From Maniola hyperantus (taxonomy: Eukaryota > Arthropoda > Insecta > Lepidoptera > Nymphalidae), in contig NC_048560.1 of NCBI RefSeq assembly GCF_902806685.2, forward strand, positions 7,034,212 through 7,098,211: DNA of 64,000 nucleotides, read 5' to 3'. The notes under the pieces are model-generated. The model was not told where the DNA came from. It was given only the letters and a program-made list of their open reading frames with translations, and ran no database searches. This document shows positions 50,325-59,710 of this stretch, piece after piece. Both the position numbers and the translations under genes were made by a program. Position 1 is the first letter of the stretch. Each line of letters starts with the position of its first letter.

Positions 50325-50690
50325 TAAGTAATAAAGTCAAAGTCAAGTGTACCCTTAAAAAAGTGTTCGTTGAAAAATCTGTGCGTATAGTAAAGAAAAT
50401 GTAAACATACAGCTTAAACTCGCTCGTCGGTTGCAATTTAGTTGCAGTATCGTCCGGAGTCCGGACAATCTGTCTATACCGGACGTCCGGCGCGGACCTA
50501 CGTCCGGCGCTGTGTTCACTCTGAGACGTGTGGATTTTATTCCGTAAAATCTTTCTGCGTCCAGCGAACTTAACAGGGAAAAAATGTTTAAAACCAGTTA
50601 AGATGGAATTTAGACAATTTGTGTTAAAAGGTAACATACACACAGAAAGACACACTTTCTTATGGTTAAATTCATGAGCATTTTAATTTT
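50325..50690. repeat. Local repeat I, copy 2
   Basis: Very like copy 1 but without the MITE: CTCGCTCGTCGGTTGCAATT, GTCCGGAGTCCGGACAATC and TTTCTGCGTCCAGCGAACTT. Confidence 0.85.
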
Positions 50691-50755
50691 TTAAATGGAA
50701 TAACTAAGTAATAAACATAAAATTAACAATAAATGAAATGGCTTTTTATTTATTA

Positions 50756-51048
50756 CTAGCTTATACCCGCGACTTCGTCCGCGTGGACTACACAAACTTC
50801 AAACCCCTATTTCACCCCCTTAGGGGTTGAATTTTCAAAAATCCTTTCTTAGTGGATGCCTACGTCATAGTAGCTATCTGCATGCAAAATTTCAGCCCGA
50901 TCCGTCTAGTAGTTTGAGCTGTGCGTTGATAGATCAGTCAGTCAGTCAGCTTTTCCTTTTATATATTTAGAGTAGCCTATGCTCGCGACTTCGTCTGCGT
51001 GGACTACACAAATTTCAGTCAGTCACCTTTTCCTTTTATATATTTAGA
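50756..51048 (-). mobile_element. HelA plus an internally deleted HelA
   Basis: 50756-50971 is full length (CTAGCTTATACCCGCGACTT to TTTATATATTTAGA). 50972-51048 keeps only the two ends, GCTCGCGACTTCGTCTGCG and CACCTTTTCCTTTTATATAT. Confidence 0.85.
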
Positions 51049-51092
51049 TTATTATTTATTTACCTAATATTTCTGTGAAAAAATTTCATCAT

Positions 51093-51310
51093 GAAATACT
51101 AACGTATAGTAAGAAGATATCCACATAAAGCTGAAGCTCACTCGTCGGTTGCAGTATGGTTGCAGTGTAGTCCGGTGTCCGGACAATCTGTCGATACCGG
51201 ACGTCCGGCGCCAACCTACGTCCGGCGCTGTGTTATTCCGTAAAATCTTTGTGAGTCATTTTAATTTAACAAGGAAAAATTGTTTTGCTGATAAATCGGT
51301 AAAGATGGGA
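51093..51310. repeat. Local repeat I, copy 3 (older)
   Basis: AAAGCTGAAGCTCACTCGTC, GTCCGGTGTCCGGACAATC, ACCGGACGTCCGGCGCC and GTTATTCCGTAAAATCTTT; shorter and more diverged. Confidence 0.8.
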
Positions 51311-51337
51311 TTTGGATAAGTTTCTTTCATTGCGTAT

Positions 51338-51546
51338 ATCCATACATTATACATGCGAAAGTGTGTCTGTCTGACTGTCTGCTAGCCTTTCACAGCCCAT
51401 CTGTTCAACCGTTTTTGACGAAATTTGGAACAGAGATAACTTCCATCATGGGGAAGGACATAGGCTACTTTTATCCCGGAAAATCAAAGAATTTCCATGG
51501 GATTTTTTAAACCTAAATCCACGCGGACGAAGTCGCGGGCATCAGA
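51338..51546 (+). mobile_element. HelB2
   Basis: ATATCCATACATTATACATG to CGGACGAAGTCGCGGGCATC, cut where HelE begins. Confidence 0.85.
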
Positions 51547-51548
51547 TA

Positions 51549-51742
51549 TCTCTATATATAAAAATGAATCGCTGAATATGTTGCTGATCGCAAATCTCGA
51601 GAACAGCTGAACCAATTTCGCTAATTCTTTTTTCATAATATTTCTTGAAGTACGAGGATGGTTCTTACGGAGAGAAAGATTTAAAAAAAATCCTGAAAAA
51701 GAATCGACTGTTAGGCGGTACGAAGTTCGCCGAGGCAACTAG
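51549..51742 (+). mobile_element. HelE, full length
   Basis: A|TCTCTATATATAAAAATG to GCGGTACGAAGTTCGCCG and AACTAG|T. Confidence 0.9.
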
Positions 51743-51755
51743 TTATTTAAATAAA

Positions 51756-52011
51756 CTAGCTTATGCTCGCGACTTCGTCCGCGTGGACTACACAAATTTC
51801 AAACCCCTATTTCACCCCCTTAGGAGTTGAAATTTCAAAAATCCTTTCTTAGCGGATGCCTACGTCATAATAGCTATCCGCATGCCAAATTTCAGCCCGA
51901 TCCGTCCAGTAGTTTAAGCTGTACGTTGATAGATCAGTCAGTCAGTCAGTCAGTCAGTCAGTCAGTCAGTCAGTCAGTCAGTCAGTCACCTTTTCCTTTT
52001 ATATATATAGA
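51756..52011 (-). mobile_element. HelA with a long (CAGT)13 block
   Basis: CTAGCTTATGCTCGCGACTT to CCTTTTATATATATAGA, A and T at the correct flanks. Microsatellite at 51935-51988 is the longest in the window. Confidence 0.95.
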
Positions 52012-52257
52012 TAAGAAAATAAATAGGTTCTGCTTATTATTCTAGACCCATATTTGTCCTACCACCTTTACTGACAATGTACTCGTAAATTGTAGGTCAG
52101 AGCATACCATAACCCACGTAAAGGTTACCACCAGAATAGAAACAATTAGTGGTACCACCTGCCGTACAGGTGGTACCACCGCACCTGCTTGTATATATTT
52201 ATACGCTAGATATGACATTGAACTTGTGTCTTTATGACAGTAGATAGTATTTAGCTA
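52012..52257. other. Unassigned, with an 11-bp-arm palindrome
   Basis: GGTACCACCTG (52151-52161) and CAGGTGGTACC (52167-52177) surround CCGTA. Otherwise unrecognised. Confidence 0.5.
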
Positions 52258-52412
52258 CAGTAAGCGGCCGAAAGTAATGTACATCGGCCTTTAGAATGAC
52301 ATTTTGGCTTTGTAGAGCGTTGTCTCTGTCACTCATACCTAAACGACAGGGACAACGCTTTACAAATCTGCTGTCTCCTTCTAAAGGTCGCATTACTTTC
52401 GGCCGCGTACTG
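52258..52412. mobile_element. MITE-R, complete, TA target (mariner-like)
   Basis: TA then CAGTAAGCGGCCGAAAGTAA at the left and TTACTTTCGGCCGCGTACTG then TA at the right. Inverted ends with TA flanks suggest Tc1/mariner mobilisation. Confidence 0.85.
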
Positions 52413-52423
52413 TACACATGTAT

Positions 52424-52662
52424 GTCATCATCATGATCAACCCATGGCCAGCTCACTACAAAGGACGAGTCTCCTTTCAGAATGAGACGGGCCACAGTCC
52501 ACCACGACGGCGGATCGGTAGACTTCACACACCTTGGTGAACACACAGGTATGCAAATTTCCTCACATTGTTTTCTTTGGAAAAGTAAGAGGTGCGTAAC
52601 CAAGATCGAATCCCCAATCCTTTGAATAGGAGGCCGAAGTTGTTAACCTCTTGACTATCAGC
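52424..52662 (-). mobile_element. SINE1, diverged
   Basis: CATCATCATGATCAACCCATG, CGGATCGGTAGACTTCACAC and AACCAAGATCGAATCCCC to CTTGACTATCAGCGC. Confidence 0.8.
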
Positions 52663-52681
52663 GCTCTTCAATGTTTACCTT

Positions 52682-52992
52682 CATCATCATCATGATCAAC
52701 CCATCGCCGGCTCACTACAGAGCACGGGTCTCCTCTCAGAGTGAGAAGGGTTTTGGCTATAGTCTACCACGCTGGCCAAGTGCGGATTGGCAGACTTCAC
52801 ACACCTTTGAGAACATTATGGAGAACTCTCAGGCATGCAGGTTTCCTCACGATGTTTTCCTTCACCGTTAAAGCAACTGATATTTTAATTACTTAAAAAT
52901 GCACATAACTCCGAAGAGTTAGAGGTGCGTGAACGGGATCGAACCCCCGACCTCCGATTGGAAGACGGACGTCCTAACCACTAGGCTACCAC
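52682..52992 (-). mobile_element. SINE1, 311 bp, with 12-bp target duplication
   Basis: Reference copy: tail CATCATCATCATGATCAACC to head ACCACTAGGCTACCAC, between AATGTTTACCTT at 52670-52681 and 52993-53004. Confidence 0.95.
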
Positions 52993-53004
52993 AATGTTTA
53001 CCTT

Positions 53005-53380
53005 ATGGTTTAGTAACTATGTAAGCTGTGTCGAATCCTCAATGGTTCTAGATTCGATACCCGCTTACCGGAAATCCTGTTGTTCTCTTTGAAGACCAAG
53101 AAACAATGGTGACAAAAAAGTAAAAAAGAAAAGTGTTACATCATTTTAAATAGAAACCAGGTAAGGACTTAGTTATTTAACGTTCCAGTACGATGCCTTG
53201 CCCTGTTAAAACCGGATACCTCAGCACCATTGTTTGATGTTACATACGATAGTTTTTACTTCGAAATCAAATCCATAGAAATCATCTATTCGCGAAAAAA
53301 GATATTTTTCATTTCTCTCTCCAAAGGTATAAATTAGCAATTAAGGATGTACTTAATATCAAATTCTGCCTAGTTATAGT
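53005..53380. other. Unassigned, with a SINE3-like scrap
   Basis: TTCCAGTACGATGCCTTGCC at about 53193 resembles SINE3. The rest is unrecognised. Confidence 0.4.
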
Positions 53381-53562
53381 TTCTATTTCATCCCCTTAGG
53401 GGTTGAATTTTCAAAAATCCTTTCTTAACGGATGCCTACCTCATAATAATAATCTGCGTACCAAATTTCAGCGCGATCCGTCCAGTAGTTTGAGCTATGC
53501 GTTGATAGATCAGTCAGTCAGTCAGTCAGTCAGTCACGTTTTCCTTTTATATATTTAGATAC
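53381..53562 (-). mobile_element. HelA lacking its 3' end
   Basis: TTTCATCCCCTTAGGGGTTG to GTTTTCCTTTTATATATTTA; the hairpin and CTAG are gone. Confidence 0.85.
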
Positions 53563-53738
53563 TATCTTTATTTCTCATTGTAACTGTTTGTCTCTACAAA
53601 AATAAATTAAATTAAATAGTTCGGAAAACCGATAGACGTCGGAACCCAAGGTATGGAAAAACAACCTCGTCCCGGAAAACGCAGCGTTGGAAGACCCCCC
53701 ACTAGGAGGACGGACGATATCAGGCGAGTCTCAGGGTG
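53563..53738 (+). mobile_element. LINE tail, then an RTE-1 segment
   Basis: TTATTTCTCATTGTAACTG and AAATAAATTAAATTAAA form a LINE tail. ACCGATAGACGTCGGAACCC to CAGGCGAGTCTCAGGG is RTE-1. Confidence 0.7.
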
Positions 53739-53893
53739 ATGGGTATACTAGAAAGTAGGAAGCAAGTAGAAGGTAGAAGGAAGAAGTAGGTAGAAGGTAG
53801 GTAGGTAGGAAAAGCACCCCGGATGGGTTCGAAACTAGTCGGGCTAATCGTCGACTAGACACGTAAGTACAGCCGGGATAGATATTATTTATA
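53739..53893. repeat. GTAGAAGG-like array and half of FB-P
   Basis: Imperfect AAGTAGGTAGAAGGTAGG repeats to about 53813, then CCCCGGATGGGTTCGAAACT and AGCCGGGATAGATATTATTT (right arm of the 10316 palindrome). Confidence 0.8.
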
Positions 53894-54164
53894 AGTAGGT
53901 AGCCAATTACAACAATTGCTATCATCGTAATGTAGTGGCCACACCACATCTTTTTGTTAGCCCCTAAAAGTATGGTCATAAATTCAAATTTGTTAACATT
54001 CATAATTTATTAATACAGTTAGTTAGTTAGTTATATCCCGAGCTCATCACTTTCAGCTGCAGGTAGTAATGGCGTCTAAATACGGAATCGAATCGCACAC
54101 CTGCCATGGCGCGTGCGGGAAGCTGCGACCTACAACTGATAAGAGATAAGCGGTTTATTCATTT
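53894..54164. other. Unassigned sequence
   Basis: A short (GTTA)n at about 54020. No other feature. Confidence 0.4.
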
Positions 54165-54608
54165 CCGCCATGCAGCGGCTCCCTGCGGCTCGTTTGATGT
54201 CGTCTGAACTTGCGGGGGGGGGGGGGGGGGGGGGTCTTCCAACGCGGCAATTTCTGGTGTCCACCGGAAGCCAGCAAGCCAACTGGAGGGAAGGTATGTG
54301 GGACTCATAGGTCGAGAGGCGACCGGAATACCCCCTAAAACTCTCCACCGAGGACCCTCCACGATGTCCCCCACCGCTTAACCTAACCTATCTGTTTAAC
54401 TATTCCGGTTACTCTGACTCTCCTACGGATCTCCTCATTTCTGATTTCATCACGTAGAGAAACTCCGCACATAGCTCTCTCCATCGCCCGCTGAGTGACT
54501 CTGAGCTTTCTTATGAGGCCCATAGTTAGCGAGCATGTCTCGGATCCATATGTCATCACTGGCAACACGCACTGTTCGAAGACTGTGGTTTTCAAGCACA
54601 CCTAGTGT
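54165..54608 (-). mobile_element. RTE-1 split by segment W, with a G-run
   Basis: CCGCCATGCAGCGGCTCCCT, then about 22 G (54213-54234), TCTTCCAACGCGGC, then W (54266-54395), then CTCTCCTACGGATCTCCTC onward. The minus frame gives QCVLPVMTYGSETCSLTMG and LIRKLRVTQRAMERAM. Confidence 0.85.
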
Positions 54609-54860
54609 CTGTCCAACTAGTAGGAGTCTTCCAGCGCTGCGCTTTTTTGTGCCAGGTAGCCATTCCAGTAGCTTCGGACCTCAACATTTATCTGTTTTTC
54701 GAAATTTATGCCCTGCCCATTGCCATTTCAGCTTTGCAACTCGCTGAGCCATGTTGGTTAGTCTGGTTAGAAAAATACCTACTATATCCATATATCTATT
54801 AGACAGGTTGAGAGTCTTCATTGAACCCCAGAAAACTAACTCATCATCATCATCAACCGA
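54609..54860 (-). mobile_element. RTE-1 with shuffled segment order
   Basis: GTAGGAGTCTTCCAGCGCTG to GCTGAGCCATGTTGGTTAG follows the upstream-coding segment instead of preceding it, then AGACTCTCAACC-like linker (complement of GGTTGAGAGTCT) and an (ATC)n end. The same order recurs, reversed, at 59711-60140. Confidence 0.75.
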
Positions 54861-54864
54861 TAGA

Positions 54865-55100
54865 TGGCCTTCTTCTTCTTGAAATGCCGTCTCCTATCGG
54901 AGGTTGGCAACCATTACAGCTATCTCCACCTTGGACACTGCTGCTCGGAAAAGAGATCGGGTACTCTTCCCGTACCATTGGCGTAAATTCTTTAGCCACG
55001 TTCTTCTACGGCCTGGTGGTCTTCTGCCGGCTATTTTCCCCTGAATAATGAGCTGAAGGAGGTCGTATTTGCTATTTCTCATAATGTGGCAATACTCCAC
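54865..55100 (-). pseudogene. RTE-2 type LINE, C-terminal fragment
   Basis: The minus frame (54894-55100) reads EYCHIMRNSKYDLLQLIIQG, KIAGRRPPGRRRTWLKN and LRQWYGKSTRSLFRAAVSK, the typical C-terminus of another RTE-type LINE ORF (GRRxxxWLKNLRxW). It is truncated and sits inside an RTE-1 3' end whose two halves are at 54841-54860 and 55101-55312. Confidence 0.8.
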
Positions 55101-55122
55101 TACTAGATAGATAGATAGCCAC

Positions 55123-55266
55123 CAGTGGCGTGCAGGTCATAGAGGGATAAATGCACTGCTTACCCCAGTTGTAATAGCTCAATGCAAATTTTACATTATG
55201 ACCTGCCAGTAAACAGGTTCCCCTAACTAATGCCTACCCTGGCTTCAAACCCTGTGCACGCCACTG
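55123..55266. mobile_element. hAT-M1 MITE, 144 bp
   Basis: CAGTGGCGTGCAGG to CTGTGCACGCCACTG, between ATAGCCAC duplications (55115-55122, 55267-55274). Inserted in RTE-1 sequence. Confidence 0.95.
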
Positions 55267-55375
55267 ATAGCCACTGCTGGACAATGGACATAGATCTCTT
55301 GTAGGGACTTCCACTGAGGAATTTCAGACGAGAAGACATCTCGAAGCTTCCCGAACGCTGCCCAGCCGAATTGGC
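55267..55375 (-). mobile_element. RTE-1 tail plus upstream segment
   Basis: GATCTCTTGTAGGGACTTCC joins GACGAGAAGACATCTCGAAG and CTTCCCGAACGCTGCCCAGC, which normally lie several hundred bases apart. Confidence 0.75.
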
Positions 55376-55582
55376 TTCATGCCTTGTACCAAACGCCAAT
55401 GCCAGTCAGCTTGTTATCGAGCAGTGATAAAAAGTCAATTAAAACTAGAATGTCACCTGTTACATGCAACTACTAGGTATTTGTCAATGGCAGACTTTCC
55501 GCCATTTTTAAATGCCTGTAACAAGTGCCTGGATGCCTGGAATTAAAATACAAGAATTTACAGGTGTCTCTGTATTGCATTT

Positions 55583-56124
55583 TTACAGTTATAAAAATGC
55601 GAAAGGTGTGTTTGTTTGTTTATCCTTCAATCACGTCGCAACGAAGCAACGGGTCTAGTTTTTTTATTTTATTTTTATTCAGATACAAGTTAGCCCTTAA
55701 CTGCAATCTCACCTGATGGTAAGTGACGATGCAGTCTAAGGTGGGAGCGGGCTAACCTGGAAGGGGTATGGCAGTTTTTATTAAACCCATACGCCTTTGG
55801 TTTCTACACGGCATCATACCGGAACGCTAAATCGCTTGGCGGCACGGCTTTGCCGGTAGTGTGGTAACTAGCCACGGCCGAGGCCTCCCACCAGACCAGA
55901 CCAGAAATTTAGAAATTATAAAATTCCAAATCCCTGCCAGGAATCGAACCCGGGACCTCCCACTAATAAGACCACAGCGCTTACCACTGCGCCAGGGAGG
56001 TCGTCAAGGTCCTAAGACCTGGAAAGGGACATAGCCTACTTTTTATCCTGGAAAATCAAAGAGTCCCCACGGGATTTTAAAAAAAACCTAATTCCAAACG
56101 GACGAAGTCGCGGGCATCAGCTAG
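55583..56124 (+). mobile_element. HelB1 split by SINE3
   Basis: ATAAAAATGCGAAAGGTG to GAAGCAACGGGTC, then SINE3, then AAGACCTGGAAAGGGACATA to GGGCATCAGCTAG|T. Confidence 0.9.
55657..56003 (-). mobile_element. SINE3, full length (~345 bp)
   Basis: T-rich tail, CAGATACAAGTTAGCCC, the whole body and GGAATCGAACCCGGGACC (B box) to ACTGCGCCAGGGAGGTCG (A box). The reference copy for this family. Confidence 0.95.
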
Positions 56125-56462
56125 TGCCATATAATAATTCAATGGCAGATACATACTTACTTATTTAGATTGTCGTTTTAATCATTAGTTTCAAATGAGA
56201 ACAAAGAAAACAAAATTAAACCGTCTTTTCGTCCAGGGTAACTAGAAAAGGGACAACCAATTAAATTAATTTGCCTACAAATTGCTAACAAAGACAGAAA
56301 CATCGTCCCTCCTTTTCTATCGGAAACTAATTAACTGAAAAACAATAAGAATGGCATTCTAATTAGAAAAAGATAACTTGATTAAAGTTTTTTGATAAAT
56401 TTAATTAAAGTGCGGCCTTTCAACTGATGACAAAAAATAAATCTAAATCACTACCCATATTA
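56125..56462. other. Unassigned AT-rich sequence
   Basis: Nothing recognised over about 340 bp. Confidence 0.4.
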
Positions 56463-57256
56463 TCAATACCTATATTGTAAATGCGAAAGTGTGTTTGTTT
56501 GTTGGTTTGTCCTTCAATCACGTCACAACGGTGCAACGGATTGACGTGATTTTTGCATGGGTATAGATTAAGAATTATTTATAACATAAAATCTGATCAA
56601 TCTGTTAGAAATGTATTTATAGATAAAAAGTATCTTACCTTATCTTGTATATATATTTTGGAACTATGCATATTTATTAGAAACAACACTGAGTATTTTG
56701 TGGGAAATAACACAAAAAGAGACAACTTGCGTACAAAATATAAATACAACATAATTGTACCCCAAAATAACTGCTACACTTTCTCAAAAAGCGCATTTGC
56801 ATTTGGTGTTAAAATTTTTAATCATTTACCACTCAATATTAAAAAAACAGAAGGCAATATGTTTAAAAATAAATTAAGAAATTGGTTAATTAGTAAGGCC
56901 TTTTATAATATTAATGAGTATTTTTATGAAAATTATTGATGTAAGTGTAGTATGTAACTACCAAGGATGTGTTTTTAGTTTAGTAAACAAAATAGTTAAA
57001 AATTGTAATATTTAAAAATATTGTATGTAACCAGTATTGCACGCCACAAAGTGGCAAATTGTTAGAACTTTATAACAAGTATAACACCTAATGTACCTAC
57101 ACAGTTAATGCAATAAAATTTATTCTGTTCTATTCTATTCTATTCTAAAGACCTGAAGAGTGACATAAGCTACTTTTTATCCCGGATAATCGAAGAGTTC
57201 CCACGGGATTTTTAAAAACCTAATTCCACGCGGACGAAGTCGCAGGCATCAGCTAG
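56463..57256 (+). mobile_element. HelB1 with a nested LINE
   Basis: A|TCAATACCTATATTGTAA to TTGCATGGGTATAGA, LINE of about 580 bp, then AAGACCTGAAGAGTGACATA to GGCATCAGCTAG|T. The intact order is seen at 44103. Confidence 0.95.
56565..57145 (+). pseudogene. LINE reverse transcriptase C-terminal remnant in HelB1
   Basis: The frame reads LRIIYNIKSDQSVRNVFID, YLTLSCIYILELCIFIRNN, KYKYNIIVPQN, FGVKIFNHLPLNIKKTEGNM and FKNKLRNWL to NINEYFYENY, the normal C-terminus of a Jockey/CR1-type RT. About 125 codons are open. The initiator-like codon upstream belongs to the Helitron, so there is no true start. The 3' UTR ends in (TTCTA)n. Truncated at its 5' end. Confidence 0.85.
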
Positions 57257-57278
57257 TTATATATAATGGCTAATATTC

Positions 57279-57712
57279 TTTTTAGGGTTCCGTACCTCAA
57301 AAGGAAAAACGGAACCCTTATAGGATCACTTTGTTGTCTGTCTGTCTGTCAAGAAACCTACAGGGTACTTCCCGTTAACATAGAATCATGAAATTTGGCA
57401 GGTAGGTAGATCTTATAGCTGACATTTGGGGAAAAATCTGAAAACCGTGAATTTAGGGTTAGATCACACAAAAAAAATTAAATTGTGGTCATGAACTAAT
57501 AATTAGTATTTTCAACTTTCGAAGTGAGTGACTATATCAAGTGGGGTATCATATGTATGGAAAGGTCTTAACCTATACATTCTAAAACAGATTTTTATTT
57601 ATTTTTATGCATCATAGTTTTTGAATTATCGTGCAAAATGTCGAAAAAAATACGACTGTAGTACGGAACCCACATTGCGCGAGCCTGACTCGCACTTGGC
57701 CGGTTTTTTTTA
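57279..57712 (-). repeat. RepP, full length
   Basis: TTTTTAGGGTTCCGTACCTC to CTCGCACTTGGCCGGTTTTT. Shares GGGTTAGATCACAC and GTGAGTGACTATATC with 2195-2635. Confidence 0.9.
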
Positions 57713-57980
57713 AATAATTAAAAAACCATGATGATGTTGATGATGATCATCGCCAATTATGTACATAATAATTGCTTTATACCATTAAAATTCAAAGGAG
57801 CAACCTGATTTACATCGATTATAGCGATTACACGCCCTAGCATCCAAGATTCAATTATAATTATTCACAGTATATATTTATCTACATAGAAATTATCGCA
57901 GTATATTCGGGCTTCCGTTCAGTAGAAGCTTAGGCTGTGGTCCAAGAAAAAGATTAAGTAATAAGTACGCGACAGGTTAA

Positions 57981-58357
57981 ATAAATAAATGAATAACAAT
58001 ATTTTTTATTCAATTAAACTTTTACAACTATTTTTGAATCGCCAGAAAGAACCAGCAAGAAACTCGGCAGTTGCTCTCTTCAAAGATTTGATATTCAATA
58101 TTATGCCATGAATAAATAAATTATTTGCAGTCCTGTGCGTTACTGGAACGAGTTGCATGTCAAACCCACTCTTTTTTATCATTTAGATAATCTTCAATTG
58201 TGTAGCTTTTTTCAGGAGCATACTTTTGATAGATTTTTTTAAATTTATGTAAAGGCAAGCCCAAAATAGATTGCGGAATTTTGTTATTAAAGGTTATACC
58301 CATACCCACTAATGACTTTTGGACTTTCCTGAGGAAGGTAGGTAGCACCTTGGGCGT
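57981..58357 (-). pseudogene. LINE C-terminus and 3' UTR (YLND-type)
   Basis: The minus frame (58160-58340) reads KVLPTFLRKVQKSLVGMG, ITFNNKIPQSILGLPLHKF and SYTIEDYLNDKKEWV then stop, a standard LINE RT C-terminus. The 3' UTR to the left contains CAGCAAGAAACTCGGCAG. The upstream codons are interrupted by hAT-M2 at 58366. Confidence 0.85.
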
Positions 58358-58365
58358 AGCTGGGG

Positions 58366-58663
58366 CAGAGGCGTCTCTAGCCCTTGTGGCGCCCGTGTGC
58401 AACCAGTACCCTGGCGCCCTCTAGTCTAGTAGGAGCAGGGTCAAAATGGAATACTAACAGTCATATTTTCAAACGGAAATTCGGATGCAAATGGTGCAAT
58501 TTTAAATGATGATGATAATCCGCCATAATACGAGCGCAGGGTCTTTGAGAGCGCCGGCATCGACGCATCTTTGGAGGTGTCGCATTAGAGGGCGCTCGGC
58601 GCCCCCTTAGACCCGGCGCCCGTGTGCGCCGCACACCCTGCACCATAGGTAAAGACGCCTCTG
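58366..58663. mobile_element. hAT-M2 MITE, 298 bp
   Basis: CAGAGGCGTC and GACGCCTCTG ends between AGCTGGGG duplications (58358-58365, 58664-58671). GC-rich inner parts repeat GGCGCCC. Confidence 0.95.
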
Positions 58664-58671
58664 AGCTGGGG

Positions 58672-59208
58672 GCTTGAATAATGATGAACCAGCTACATAT
58701 ACCTACTGTACAATTTTATTTCACACATTACAAGAGCTATTTACAATTATTGTGTATTTACAGTAATGACTGGCTCTTGAACCTTAAATGCAGAAGGAAT
58801 GTGCTCTCTTGGTATGTGTAAGAACAGGATAAATTTCGATTGTTTTCCAAATTCGATTATTGTTCCAAATGGCAGTTACCAAGTTTTCTAAACAGCTGCC
58901 AGCCAGCCAAATGTCATCAGCGAGATGATAGTAGAGGTTATGCGCCTCTACAGGCCCAACACCTATCGGTTTTCCGAGCTACGTGCTCGAGACAGATCTT
59001 GTGACTTGTACCACACTAGGTTTAGATCAAGTAATGAGGCAAGATTTGCATATTATACGTGTTGATACAGATATTGATTTTGTGATGACATCTAATGAAC
59101 GCCTTTGATCCCAGACTCTCGATATAAAAAGTGTAATTAGGTGCTAATTAATGTTAACACTCCCATTTAAATTTGAACCATAATGGGTTGAATTAAGGAA
59201 CAAATCTA
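58672..59208. other. Unassigned sequence
   Basis: CACCTATCGGTTTTCCGAGC near 58971 may be an RTE-1 scrap. Otherwise unrecognised. Confidence 0.4.
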
Positions 59209-59594
59209 TCTAAATATATAAAAGGTAAAACTGACTGATCTATCAACGCACAGCTCAATCGGACGGATCGGGCTGAAAGTAGGCATGCAGATAGATAGCT
59301 ATTATGACGTAGACATTCATTAAGAAAGGATTTTTGAAAATTCAACCCCCGAAGTGGTAAAATAGGGGTTTGCAATTTGTATAGCCCACGCGGACGAATT
59401 TTTTTTTTAAAGAATACTAGCCAAGTTAATTGCTGACTAATATTCCCCTTTCCCCTCCAATTAAGCGTAAAGCTTGTGCTAGGAGTAGGTACGACAATAG
59501 TGCAACGGGTGGAATTTGAACCGGCGACCTTCGGTTTTCAGTCCGCTCCTTTAACCGTTGAGCTATCGAGGCTCAAAATCGCGGGAATAAGCTA
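59209..59594 (+). mobile_element. HelA split by SINE2 near its 3' end
   Basis: TCTAAATATATAAAAGG to CCCACGCGGACGAA, SINE2, then TCGCGGGAATAAGCTA. Confidence 0.9.
59400..59576 (-). mobile_element. SINE2, full length
   Basis: TTTAAAGAATACTAGCCAAG tail to AACCGTTGAGCTATCGAGGC head, sitting inside the terminal hairpin region of HelA. Confidence 0.95.
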
Positions 59595-59710
59595 TTTTTA
59601 ATATAGGTATATCTAACAATCTAAATATCTAATTTTTCATCCATCCCCAAAATCACCCAACGCGCTTAAAAACGTATCCACTTCAAACAAAACAGACAAA
59701 TGATGTAGAC

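Noticed and set aside
51935..51988. CRISPR-like repeat array
   Set aside because: A tetranucleotide microsatellite inside HelA with no spacers, in a eukaryotic genome.
52232..52603. 123-codon minus ORF
   Set aside because: Crosses from SINE1 into MITE-R; no domain and repeat composition throughout.
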